Positions 35,517 through 46,346 of a stretch of DNA of 64,000 bases are shown piece by piece. The stretch comes from Megascapheus bottae. Lineage: Eukaryota; Chordata; Mammalia; Rodentia; Geomyidae. Numbering within the stretch: position 1 is the stretch's first letter; each line of letters begins with the position of its first letter. The notes under the pieces are model-generated. The model saw only the letters and a list, made by a program, of their open reading frames with translations, was not told the origin of the DNA and did not search any database. The position numbers were made by a program, and so were the translations under genes. Where the stretch lies: the NCBI GenBank assembly GCA_024803745.1, contig JANJXV010000039.1, forward strand, positions 7,072,001 to 7,136,000, in the 5' to 3' direction.

Positions 35517-35779
35517 ATCTAATTCAGCTGCTTTATAACCTCCTCCTCCACGTCTGCTCCCCCTTGGAGTTCATAGAAAGTCTCCCAGATGAGGAACGGT
35601 CCAGAGTCAGTTCCTGGAGTGACGCTCTATCTAGCTCCATGTCGTGGTCCCATTTGAAACTCGGGTCCCCGACTCCTGGCTCCTGCTTTGTGTTTCGATG
35701 TGGATGGGTGGTAGAACGCACCTCCAAGTGGCCCGGGAAAATAAGCACCACAAACGCAGCACTATTCCCCGTGGATGTT

Positions 35780-35785
35780 TTTATT
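35780..35785 (-). terminator. IFNL4: Poly(A) signal, probable left IFNL4 3' end
   Basis: 'tttatt' (AATAAA on the minus strand), about 385 bases after the left IFNL4 stop and matching the right-arm signal. Confidence 0.55.
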
Positions 35786-36167
35786 TAATAACTTATAGTT
35801 CAGCACCAAGAGGAGAAGAAGAGCAAACACAGGCATTTCAGGTCACAGAACGCAGAGTGACAGTGACTTGAGGACCCGGGCCTTCAGTGAGGACGAGGAT
35901 CCCAGAAACACAGATTCACAGAATCCACTCGAGTCTCGGGGTTCCCAGGCCGGGCTGGGATCTGCCCTGGCAGGGTGACACTGCCAGGAATCCCCGAGGG
36001 AGCCGCGGCCCCAGACACCAGGCTCAACGCTGGCCTCCACGAGAGCGTGAGCAGGAGCCCGAGGCGGCTGTGCCCGGATCCGGAGGAAGGAGGCAGCGGA
36101 TCCCGGAGCCGGGCGTTCGCAGGGTGACGCGCACAGGTCCGGGTCCCGCGCGCCGGGATGGGCGAAC

Positions 36168-37553
36168 TCACACGCAGGGCCCCGCGTTCGCCACCGCCCT
36201 GAGGTCCTCCGTGAGCGTGCGCAGGAGGCTGAAGATGACCGCGAACTCGTGACAGCGCGGCGAGGCCCGGGAGCCGGGCGGAGGCGAGGGGCGCGGAGTC
36301 GGGGTTTCCTGCGCTTCGGGGCCCCGCGCTCCCACCACCGCCCTGCGCGCTGCGCGGCGCCTCCCCGGCCTCCGCGGCCACGTCCTGGGGGATCTGGGCG
36401 GGATCAGCCGCAGCTGCGGGCGGACGCGGGGCGGTGAGGACCCGGGCCGGTGAGGTCGGGGGCCGGGCGCGCCCTCCCCGACGCCCCGCGTCCTCCCCGG
36501 CCGCACGGCCCTGCGGGGCCTGGGCGGACGCGGGGCGCTCGGGGCGCGGGCGGCGGCGAAGCGGGGTGTCGGGCGCGGGTCACTCACGCAGGCCTCCAGG
36601 TCCCGCCGCGCGGCCGCCAGCAGCTCCAGCGTCGGGCCGGTGCCGGGCAGGGGCGCGGGGCTCCGCGGGCTGCTCAGCACCGCCTGCGCGTCGGCGATGG
36701 CTCGGGCCACGTGTCGCATCCGCGCACAGGACTGCGGGGACCCGGGAGGGAGGGAGGGGAGGAGGGAGGGAGTGAGAGGGCGCCGCGCCCCGCCGCACCC
36801 GCCCCGCCCAGCCTCGCCCGGCCCCGCCTCACCGACGACGGCGGCGGCGGAGTCCTGCGCGCGCCGGACGAGCACTCGCGGGGCCACTGCCTCTGAATCT
36901 CTTCCTCCTACGGGACGAGCGCCCGGTGAGTCCGGGGTCCCCATTCCGCACCCCAGATCCCGACCGCGGGAAGCCTGGGGCCCGGGGCCTCCGGCCGCCA
37001 GGGCTCCTGCCACGGAGCAGGGCTGCGGGGAGGGGGACAGGACCCGCGCCTGGCGGCGATGCGGGGACGCACGGGACGCGGGACGCCCCTGGGGTCTGCA
37101 CCGAGCCGGCTCAGCCCGGGGCCTGCAGGACCAGCGCCTGGTGGGGCTGGGGCCCCCTCGGCCCTCTCGTCCCACGCCCCGAGCGCGGGCAGCCTGGGAT
37201 CCCGCGACGGGCAGGGACGACCGGGGCCCCAAGGCCCAGGCCCGCATCTGTCGGAGGCCGCGCGCCTCGAGGCCCCGCCCGCCCCGCCGCCGCCAGCCGC
37301 GTCCTGGCCCCCAGTGAGGACGAGGGCGCGTCGGGAGCTGGGGCGGGGACGCGGGCTGAGGCTCGCGGTCACTCACGTAGCCGTTCCTCAGCGCCCTGAC
37401 GGCCGCCAGCACCTCGGGGTCCAGCGAGCGGTACTGGGAGAGGACGCAGCGCCCTGGCTCCCCCGCCAGCCCCGACGCCGCCTTCCCCAGCGCCCACAGC
37501 GCGCACAGCACCAAGGCCAAGGCCGCCTGGACTCTCGCGGACATCGAGGACAT
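36168..37553 (-). CDS. IFNL4: IFNL4, left palindrome arm, apparently intact
   Basis: Minus-strand exons are 37377-37553, 36833-36907, 36588-36731 and 36168-36413, all with GT-AG introns (donors 'gtgag'), encoding 213 residues. The signal peptide is MSSMSARVQAALALVLCALW. Family blocks are RCVLSQYRSLDPEVLAA (helix A), CARMRHVARAIADAQAVLS, LELLAAARRDLEAC and FSLLRTLTEDLR, ending GPCV. Six cysteines (36, 71, 86, 132, 186, 212) match those of human IFNL4. The human N-linked site (N-C-S in exon 2) is E-C-S here, so no sequon remains. Exon 4 is longer than the human equivalent because of an Arg/Pro-rich linker; an unrecognised small intron inside it cannot be excluded. Glycine 163 is aspartate in the right copy. 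In this copy one frame stays open across the whole gene, introns included. Human has only a pseudogene (IFNL4P1) at the comparable second position, to my knowledge. Confidence 0.9.
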   Translation of the reverse strand: MSSMSARVQAALALVLCALWALGKAASGLAGEPGRCVLSQYRSLDPEVLAAVRALRNGYVSDREPQPASPPQLPTRPRPHWGPGRGWRRRGGRGLEARGLRQMRAWALGPRSSLPVAGSQAARARGVGREGRGGPSPTRRWSCRPRAEPARCRPQGRPASRASPHRRQARVLSPSPQPCSVAGALAAGGPGPQASRGRDLGCGMGTPDSPGARPVGGRDSEAVAPRVLVRRAQDSAAAVVGEAGPGEAGRGGCGGARRPLTPSLLPSLPPGSPQSCARMRHVARAIADAQAVLSSPRSPAPLPGTGPTLELLAAARRDLEACVSDPRPTPRFAAARAPSAPRPPRPRRAVRPGRTRGVGEGAPGPRPHRPGSSPPRVRPQLRLIPPRSPRTWPRRPGRRRAARRAVVGARGPEAQETPTPRPSPPPGSRASPRCHEFAVIFSLLRTLTEDLRAVANAGPCV

Positions 37554-38174
37554 CGCGGGCGTCGCTGCTCCTGCGGGAGCAGAGCATCAGTCTGGCCAAC
37601 GCCAGGGACCCCCACCCGGCCGGACCCCCATTCCCCGCACTGCAGCAGGCTGGAGCCAGGGCGCTGCCCGGCCACTGGTGGGGGAAGCGCCGGCCCCTGA
37701 AGCCCGCTCTCCCCTCTGCCCTTCTTCTCACCTACAGCGAGTTCTTGGGTTCTGAAGCTGGGGGACCTGGGGTCCTCTGTCCCTTGGGTGGTGCACAGAG
37801 AGCTGCCCACCGTCTCCACTGGTCCCTGAGCCGTCCATGGTGACTTTTATGTGCCTGGAGGAGAAATGGTTCGAAACTGGGCTTCCCCAACCGCGGAGTC
37901 CATTTTCCGAACATCACAGCTGGCAGAGACCCAGCGGGATGCTGGCCAGGGTGTGAGAACTTTGCCAGCCAGTGGTTGGGTGACATTGCTGACTGGTGGT
38001 TAACCCACACTTAACAAATGTAGTCTCTTTCCTATCTCTCCCTTGCATCAGTGCAGTGTCATTTCCTCTATCTGGGTACCAATATCTTTATAACCAGTCC
38101 TGCACCCCTGCAGTCCCAGTGAGAGGAATAACCAACGTTTGAGAACAGAACAGCTAATGTTAGTGGAACCCTGT

Positions 38175-38560
38175 TTCCAGGAGTTTGGCCTAGTGGTAAA
38201 GGCTTGCCTAGCATGCATAAAGACCTGGGTGGATTCCTTGGTACTACATACATAGCAAAAGCCAGAAGTGGTGCTGTGGCTCAAGTAGTGGAGTTCTAGC
38301 CTTGAGAAGACTCAAGGACAGTGCTCAGGCCCTGAGTTCAATCCCCTGGACTGACAAAAAAAAAATGAGGGGCTGAGAATGTGGCTTAGTGGTAGAGGGC
38401 TTGCCCTGCATGCAAGAAGTCCTAGGTTCGACTCCTCAGTACCAGATACACAGAAAACACTATATGTGGCAGTAAAGCTTAAGTGGCAGAGTACTAGCCC
38501 TGAGCCAAAGAAGCTCAGTGACATTCCCTAGGTCCTGAGTTCAAGCCCCAAGTCTGGCAA
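38175..38560 (+). mobile_element. Two tandem type D SINEs
   Basis: Copies 38175-38360 and 38367-38560, just inside the loop. Confidence 0.85.
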
Positions 38561-38584
38561 AACAAAAACAATCTAAATGAGGTG

Positions 38585-39270
38585 GGTGCCAGTGACACCT
38601 GCAATCCTGGCTACTCAGGAAGTGCCAGGGCCAGCTGGCAATGAATGGGAATTCCTGATTTAGGGGGTGAGGACTTGGAAAAGAAATAGACAAGAGACAA
38701 ACAGGTGGGGTCGGGAGGTCTACAGCCCAGGTCAGCAGACCAAGAAGGCTGTGAGCTTAAGACTGAAGCACCGATTATTTCTAAATCAAGTCTTATATAC
38801 TTTCTTGAAACCAGGGAACTGCCAGGGGTTACCTTAGCACCAAATGGTAATCAGGTCTCAGATCAGTGAAGCAGAAAGTGATAAAGCAATAACACATTTT
38901 TACCAAATGGTAATCAAGTCTCAACAGAAAGATAAAGCAATAAATCAATAAAGTCAGGAGGTTCACAATACTGACAGTACAGCTCAAAATTTATAGGCAT
39001 GGCGTCACACATGACAGACAGCTCACTTCTTTGTGTGGTTATCTTACTCAGTGATGCAGATTCTTAGGACAGTCTGACTCCACACTCCCCAGGAAGCTGA
39101 GATTTGAGTGTTTTGGTTTGAAGTCATCTCAGGCAGGAAAGTCTGTGAGACTCCATTCACCCTCCAGCAAACCGGAAGTGGTGGGGAGGCTCAAGGTGAT
39201 AGAACAGAAGCCTGAGCAAAACCTCCGTGCTCAGTGCTCAGACACCAAGTTCAATCCTCAGGATCAGAAA
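38585..39270 (+). mobile_element. Type B SINE split by the solo LTR
   Basis: Left piece 38585-38622, right piece 39091-39270; the junction sequence 'aggaag' is duplicated. Confidence 0.85.
38623..39091 (-). mobile_element. Solo LTR, class II (IAP-like) endogenous retrovirus
   Basis: About 468 bases, TG...CA ended, flanked by a 5-6 base duplication (aggaag at 38617-38622 and 39091-39096) and sitting inside a type B SINE whose halves resume on each side. On the minus strand it reads U3, a TATA-like 'gtatataagac' and then a C/T-rich U5. About 220 bases of its U3 match 41987-42211. Confidence 0.8.
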
Positions 39271-40049
39271 ACAGAACGAAAGTCCTGAATGATCAGGAAG
39301 GAATCGGACTGGAGCCCAAACAAGGGATGTCACTTCCTGGTACCCCGGAGGCCATGTGTTTTACTGCACAACCACCACCATCACCACCACAAATCTTTTC
39401 TAAAATTCATCTGGATGCATACCCATCATCTCTTCATTCCTCAAGAACCTGGCCAAGTGAAGGTTCCTAACCCATTTTACAGGTTGAAAACAGAGACCCA
39501 GTTACACAAAGATTTCCCCCTTGGTTCAGGCAGCAGAGGTGAGCTGTGGACCTCTGCACTGTAGTTTAAAAGCTGTAATTCCTAAAGGACCCTTTACATG
39601 TGACCCACTGTTTTTTTTGGGGGGGGGTCAGTCATAGGACTTGAACTCTCAGATCTCAGGCTCCTGAATAGCTAGGATTATAGCGTGAGCCACCAGCACC
39701 TGGCTGAAATGTGTTTATTTGTGCAAGTGTTTTGTGATGAACAACACTCTCTCCAAGAGAAAAACACACAACTCTGGAGAATATGTCTTGTGTCCCACCA
39801 GCAGAAGGTAAAACTATGTTTAACAGTTTGTAACAATCTCTCCTTCTCTGTGAGCCATCTAGCCAAACTGTAAGCTGGTGGTATACAGAGCAGTGGCCTG
39901 CTTTTTTGTCTCATTTGCATTTCCCCACATCTTTAATTACACTGTATCAGTTAGGATCCAGCAGGAAGCAGATGGTCCAATCAATTTAGGATAATTTGAG
40001 GCGCAGTTTGTCCCTGGAGCATTTGGGAAAAGATTGGATAGTGAAGCGG

Positions 40050-40830
40050 GCCACTGATGGTTCAGGGCTGTATCCCTAACTACTCAGGAGGCTGAGATCT
40101 GCAGGTCATGGTTGAAAGGCAACCCAGGAAGGAAAATCTGTGAGACTCTTATTTCTAATTAAGCACCAAAAAGTCAGAAGTGCTCAAAGTGTAGAGCACT
40201 AGACTTGAGTGAAAAACTCAGAGACAGTGCCCAGGCCCTGATTTCAAGCCCCAAAGGGGAGAGAGAGAGGGGGGAGGGAGAGAGAGAGGGAGGGGGGAGA
40301 GAATGAAATGACTGAAGTTAAGAAAAGGTCCTGGGGCCTGCATGGGAGAGGGGCAGTCACCTCTACCTCCACTGGGAGGAAGTGTAGGTAGGAATTAAGG
40401 GAATGGATTCACTGTGGAAATTTTGAAGGAGAAAGCCTGGGGATAACTTAACCTGACTTCCTTTCCTTTCTTCTTGGCTTTCCCACTAAGCTCTAGGCAA
40501 AGGAAAATGAGACTAGAGTCCTGACAGGGAGAAGCAGATCCATCGCTGGAAGATAGGCTCTCTCTACTGCTGTCCATTCTTACAGGAGCATTTAATAAGA
40601 ATTAATTAAGCCAGGCGCCAGTGGCTCACACCTGTAATCCTAACAACTCAGGAGACTGAGATCTGAGGATCTCAGTTCAAAGCCACCCTGGTCACAAAAG
40701 TCTGGGAGATTATCTCCAGTGAACCCCCAGAAAACTGGAAGTGGCACTGTGGCTTAAGTGGTAGAGCAGTAGCCTTGAGCTGAAAAGCTCAGGGACAACA
40801 CCCAGGCCCAGAATTCAAGCCTTACAACAG
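40050..40830 (+). mobile_element. Two type B SINEs
   Basis: Copies 40050-40260 (with a GA-rich tail to 40310) and 40613-40830, whose tail runs into the polypurine tract. Confidence 0.82.
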
Positions 40831-41122
40831 AAGAAGGAGGAGGAGGAGGAGCAGGAGGAGCAGGAGGAGGAGGAGAAGGAGAAGGAGAAGGAGAAGAGGA
40901 AGAGGAAGAAGAAGAAAAAGAAGAAGAAGAAGAAGAAGAAGAAGAAGAAGAAGAAGAAGAAGAAGAAGAAATAAATAATAAATAAAGAAGAGGAGGAGGA
41001 GGAGGAGGAGGAGGAGGAGGAGAAGAAGAAGAAGAAGAAGAAGAAGAAGAAGAAGAAGAAGAAGAAGAAGAAGAAGAAATAAAGAAGAAGTGGAGGAGGA
41101 GGAGAAGGAGGAGGAGGAGGAA
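40828..41122 (+). repeat. Long polypurine (GAA)n/(GGA)n tract
   Basis: Nearly 300 bases of G and A only, apart from short 'aaataaataataaataaag' breaks. Blocks of GGA and GAA alternate (GGA-GAA-GGA-GAA-GGA). It grows from the tail of a type B SINE. Confidence 0.95.
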
Positions 41123-41369
41123 AAAATATCACTGGAGCAAAAGAGCTCTGTGTCTCTACCTCCCTATGAGAGCACCCACACTTGTCCTTCTGTTCTTTGT
41201 TCTGTTTTCCTGCTTGCTCACCAGCTTGATTTGTCCAGACATTCTCATTCTTCAATCAAAATCAAGGACTGTAAGTAAAGGAAACCTCACTAACCCACAC
41301 ATGCATATAGTATTGGGCTTGCCTTCTTCCGTTCTCTTCTTCTCCTTCTTCTTTTCATCCTCCTCCTTC

Positions 41370-41985
41370 TTCTTGCTTGAACTCAGGATCTGAGCACTGT
41401 CCTTGGGCTTTCTCAAAGCTGGAGCTCTACCACTTGAGCCACAGAACTACGTCTGGCTTTTTCTATATATGTGGTACTGAGGAATCGAACCCAGGACTTC
41501 ATGCATGCTAGGCACTCTATCATGAGGCCAAACTCTTGGCCCCAGGCCTGGCATTCTTTTTAGGTGTCAAAGTCCTGAGTTCAAGCCCCAGGACTAATGC
41601 AAATAAGATAAAATAAAAACTGAGCTCTATAATCCTGTAATCCTTGTGACCCAAAAGACTGAGATCTCAGAGTCAGGGCACCAAGTCAGCCAAGGGGGCT
41701 GGAAAGGTGCCTTAGTGGAGAGGGCTTGCCTAGCCTGTGTAAAGCCCTGAGCACAATTCCTCAGTAACACTACACAGAAAAAGCCAGAAGTGGTGTTATG
41801 GCTCATGTGGTAGAGTGCTGGCCTTGAGCAAAAGAAGCTCAAGGACAATGCCCAGGCCTTGAGTTCAAATCCCAAGACTGGCAAAAAAAAAAAACATCAA
41901 AAGCAGGAAATGTTCTGGATATTGTCTCCAATTAACTAGGAAAACACCAGATACAGAGTGTGCCTGAAGTGGCAGCTCACCAGCA
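41370..41985. mobile_element. Type D SINEs and a B piece beside the truncated LTR
   Basis: D reversed 41370-41545, short pieces to 41690, D forward 41697-41893, B piece 41895-41985. Confidence 0.75.
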
Positions 41986-41986
41986 G

Positions 41987-42211
41987 AAGGTGATAAAGCA
42001 ATAACATATTTGTACCAAATGGTAATCAAGTCTCAACAGAAAGATAAAGCAATAAATCAATAAAGTCAGGAAGTTCACAATACTGACAGTATAGCTCAAA
42101 ATTTATAGGCATGGCGTCACACATGACAGACAGCTCACTTCTTTGTGTGGTTATCTTACTCAGTGATGCAGATTCTTAGGACAGTCTGACTCCACACTCT
42201 GGCTCCCAACA
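41987..42211 (-). mobile_element. Truncated second LTR joined to ERV internal sequence
   Basis: Matches the U3 half of the solo LTR closely. On the minus strand it starts TGTTGGGAGCC, the kind of start known from IAP LTRs. It ends abruptly at a SINE at 41987, so R and U5 are missing. Confidence 0.75.
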
Positions 42212-45200
42212 TCTTGATTTTAAAAGAAGCGAATCCGCCTGTCTTAGGTTGGGTGGATCGCTGACTCTGCCTTACCCGTCATGGGGAACTTCTTCAGATC
42301 AAGCTGATGGCCAGAGCGCATCCCCGCTTTACCCGTCCCTGGCTGTGATTCCTCTTGGGGGAAACTCGTTCATCTGGAGCTTGATTTTGTGGAGTTGACC
42401 TGCAAAATTTAGTAATGAATTTTGCAAGATCTTTACCACACAAGGTAGGCAAATAATAATTATTATAAGCGACATTTCTGGACCAACAAAGGTCATCAGT
42501 AAGCCTTTTAAGTTGTTTAAGGAGGGAACATACGGCTGAAACTGTTCAAACAACTCCTTGGCTCTCTGTTATCTCAACATCAAGTGATGGTGCCTACTCA
42601 AGCCCAATGATTTGTCTATGAAGCTGAAATAAATCAACAAATAAGTTTGTGTGATGTCAAAGTCCATTTCTCTGGGGATCGGAAAGTCCAAAATCCTCAC
42701 ACGCTGTCTCCATCTAGGAATGATGAATCCAGTAGCTCTTTACTGGAAACCAGCTGATGAAATCAACTTGAAGGCCTGTGAGGACAGGGTTTAGTTCCAG
42801 TCCTCTCAGGAAGCAGCTGCAGGGTGGTGGAATCAGGCAGGACAGAATGTGAGCAGCAGTCTCAGCTCTCAGCAGCTCCAATGGAATGTCACACCTCCTG
42901 CTGGGTCACCTGCAAATTTCTGCACAGATCAGTTAAAGAAGCTTAACCTAAGGCCTGACTTTGCTGAATTCTCCAATGATTGCCTGGTTGCTTTACCTGA
43001 GCACACTCTTTTGCAGGCTGGCACCCCATTGGTTTTTAGGACAATATAGGGCTGAGATTCCAAAGTAATACCAGGGTGACAACTTTTAGTAACCAGATTT
43101 CCTTTAAATGAGGCTAGGATTCTCTAGTCAGGGATAGAAGATTTGAACCTGTGCAGTCTCCACTCTTGCACATCTGTTACTACTCTTTCCCATACCTCTA
43201 ATTTATCCTGTCTCACTTCCCAAAAATGATTCTGGTCCCTTCATTTTAAGGGGGTTGATGGGTGAAGATTCATCTTCTGTAACCTCTTCAAGCTGACTCA
43301 GGGGCGTTGTCTCTATACTTACCTAAGGACCCTAAAAGCTTAGCCTATTTTACCAAGGGGTTGCCAGGATTACATTTCAGGAGCAATATTTTACTCCAAA
43401 CTGGAGATCATATAAAACATTTAACAACTGCATAAACCTTTTCTTTGGCTACAACAGTGTAGCTTACTTAGCACCCATTTGCAAAGGCATTTTCTTGATT
43501 GTTTGGGGAACTTGATCTCTGTGACCCTAACAATGCTTCAGTTGTCAATGTAGGCCTAAACAGATCATTAGGGACACAGCCTCAGGTTCACAGACTTTCC
43601 TGAATTTATGGCTGGTGTCAAATCGAAATTCACTCACTTAGGGCTTTGAGCAAATACAGGGGGTCAGGATTGTAAACTATGCACTGTTACAGATGACTGA
43701 CAAGTTCCTGCCCATTATGAAAGGCACGGGCATTAGGAAGGCATGCTTACAAACTATTCTATGACCTCCCAGCCCTGATTAATTTTAAATGGCCAAGCAC
43801 GAGTGACTCTAGGTTCTGACACCATCTCTGCCATTCAAACAGTGGACTTTGTCGGTTGCTGGGCTTGAACTCAGGGCCTAGGTGCTGTCCCTCAGCTCTT
43901 GAGCTCAAGGCTAGCACTCTGTCACTTTGAGCTCAAAGCAACTCTGCCTCATTAGCATTCTGCTGGTAGATGAGACACCATGGTCTCACAGGGACTTTGC
44001 TTTGTCCGGGCTGGCTCAGAACTGCAAATTTCAGATCAATGAGTCCTTTAGAAGGCCACTTTACTCCAATTAAAGCAAGAAGGTGGTCAACACAGAAATA
44101 GTCTCTAAGCATGATCTTACCTGGAACTTGGTAAGGGCCAAAATTACATCTGAATAAGGGTCTGCTATCCTCTTCCATGGGTCTGCTGGAAATTGTTATA
44201 AACTTACAAGAACAAACTGAAATAGCAATTAAGCAATCATTTTGGCAGTCCTACTTTCACTTGTTTCTCTCTTTTATTTTTTTGCTTGCTTTATTTATTT
44301 ATTTATTTTCATATTTTTTAATTGTAATTAATAGAAGGGTTACATTATATTCACCAGATAGAAGGTACATTACTTCACATACATTGATACCCTTTCTCAT
44401 GTCTTGGTCTCCATTTCCCTCCCCCCACCCCCTCTCTCTTTTATTTTTATTATTTATTTATTTATTTATCTTGGTTAGGTTACTGCTTAGAACTCCAATA
44501 ACAGTTTAAACTCAAATAACAGTGTTTCCCTAATGCAAGAATTACAAACATCAGTGCACCAAAAGTCCAGACTTAGTTTCCTTCTTTTTCTAAAATACAT
44601 TCAATTGTAAAGTAGCATGAAACCAAATCATAAGGAGATAACCCTCTAAACATTTTGTAAACCCCCTTTTCCCTAAATTAATACATTTTAGGGGGCAGTT
44701 TAAGAAATACTAATCACATCACCCACATTCTACCATCAGATTTCCAATGTTAGTCTGCAAGGAAAACGAGACAGGACGAAGATGGTCTACTCTGCCCATC
44801 TGAGCAGGTTTAGATGAACAGCCTTTGTGCCAGCTTATCTTCTTTCACCATGCACGGACCCTCCCTAGGGCATGTCCCACCATGGGAACCCAGAGCTGCA
44901 CTTTTTCCAGTTTACCTCTCACCCCCAAAGATAGGCTCACAGGACTAAACTAAGTTTTCCTGTCCTTTCTCTTGGCATTTGATTACCTAAACAATTTAAA
45001 AAGATAAACAGACAAGGTTTCTGACATTGATAAGCAAATTCACATTTAAATTTCTGATACTTATCTCCAAACTTGAACTCCAGGAAATAAATTCCAAATT
45101 CCCTAATACCTCTGTGCTGAACAGGATACAATGTTTACAATGTAAACAGCTCTATGCATTACAATACCAGATTTTTAAAATGCAGATTTTAGGATCTTTA

Positions 45201-45340
45201 GAAAAATACTTTTAACCAGTTCCTCTTTAAAACAATGCAATAAAATTTGAAATATTCAAACCCAATCATTTCATTGAAGTTTAAACTTAGATTTACCCAA
45301 TTGCCTTTGTGTATCAAGTATAAATTCATCCATTGTTTTA
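42212..45340 (-). mobile_element. Degenerate ERV internal region (env 3' end recognisable)
   Basis: On the minus strand, 42329-42553 encodes a short open stretch with a strongly hydrophobic segment (IIIIICLPCVV) followed by a basic/amphipathic tail. This resembles the membrane anchor of a betaretrovirus-type Env just before the LTR. The rest is broken by stops and by inserts (a SINE piece at 43845-43930 and AT-rich, perhaps L1-derived, DNA at 44270-44490). Gag and pol were not recognised. It is a non-functional relic. Confidence 0.55.
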
Positions 45341-45344
45341 TTGA

Positions 45345-45800
45345 TTGATTGATTGATTGCCAGTCCTGGGCTTGAGTTCAGGGCTTGAGCACTGTCCTTG
45401 GACTTTCTCAAGCTTAGAGCTCTACCACTTGAGCCTCAGCACCACTTCTGACTTTTTTCTATGTATGTGGTACCAAGGAATCGAACCCAGGTCTTCGTGC
45501 ATGCTAGGCAAGCACTCTACCACTAGGCCAAACTCCCGGCCCTCATTCATTGTTTTATACAGTATGTTGACAATTTAACCTTGAACACGTTCACTCACAC
45601 CCATTTACACACATTCATACTCAAAGATCTTAAAGCGTACAAAATTAATTTCAGCCGGGGTTCGATTCCTTGGTACCACATACATAGACAAAAGCTGTAA
45701 ATCGTGCTGAGACTCAAGTGGTAGAGTGCTAGCCTTGAGAAAGTCCAAGGACAGTGCTCAGACCCTGAGCTCAAGCCCAGGACTGGGAAAAAAAAAAAAA
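45345..45800. mobile_element. Two type D SINEs at the inner edge of the right arm
   Basis: Reversed 45345-45543; forward 45653-45800 lacking its first about 50 bases. Confidence 0.82.
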
Positions 45801-46346
45801 AGAAAAGAAAAGATATGTTGCCAGTAAATAACTACAATGCAGAAGAGACACAGGACACAGACAGCAGACGAGCAGCTGTCCGGTGTGCTCAGATGACACA
45901 ACTGAGGACAGCCACAGCTGGGACAGGTTCACTGATGAGTAAAGTCCACCAGCTCGGCTGACATCCCACCCAGCCTAGGGCCAGCAATGACATAGGGAAA
46001 AGGACACCCCGGCCGGGGAAGCCCAGTCGAACCATTTCTCCTCCAGTCACATGAAAGTCACCATGGACGGCTCAGGAACCAGTGGAGACGGTGGGCAGCT
46101 CTCTGTGCACCACCCAAGGGACAGAGAACCCCAGGTCTCCCGGCTTCAGAACCCAAGAACTCGCTGTAGGTGAGAAGAAGGGCAGAGGGGAGGGCGGCTT
46201 CAGGGCCAGGCTCGTCCCCCACCAGTGGCCGGGCAGCGCCCTGGCTCCAGCCTGCTGCAGTGCGGGGAATGGGGGTCCGGCCGGGTGGGGGTCCCTGGCG
46301 TTGGCCCGACTGATGCTCTGCTCCCGCAGGAGCAGCGACGCCCGCG

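Larger units (their letters stand above)
30522..37890 (+). repeat. Left arm of the large inverted repeat (IFNL2/3-type + IFNL4)
   Basis: This pairs in reverse complement with 46015-54580. Two shared blocks are visible: 32545-37890 pairs with 46015-51427 (both genes and flanks), and 30522-31045 pairs with 54045-54580. Between the blocks (31.05-32.54 kb) the left arm holds a type B SINE, a B1 piece, two type D SINEs and a further minus-strand SINE, none of which I see on the other arm. The inner block looks nearly identical by eye. The outer block is visibly more diverged. Confidence 0.93.
37891..46014. other. Palindrome loop (spacer) of about 8.1 kb
   Basis: It holds SINEs, a solo LTR, a partial minus-strand provirus, a long polypurine tract and unassigned AT-rich DNA. 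No host gene is recognised. The stretches 39270-40050 and 40310-40612 contain only short SINE pieces and otherwise nothing I can name. Confidence 0.8.

Noticed and set aside
40815..41255. Poly-Phe/poly-Ser or poly-Glu frames over the polypurine tract
   Set aside because: Translation of a GAA/GGA simple repeat.
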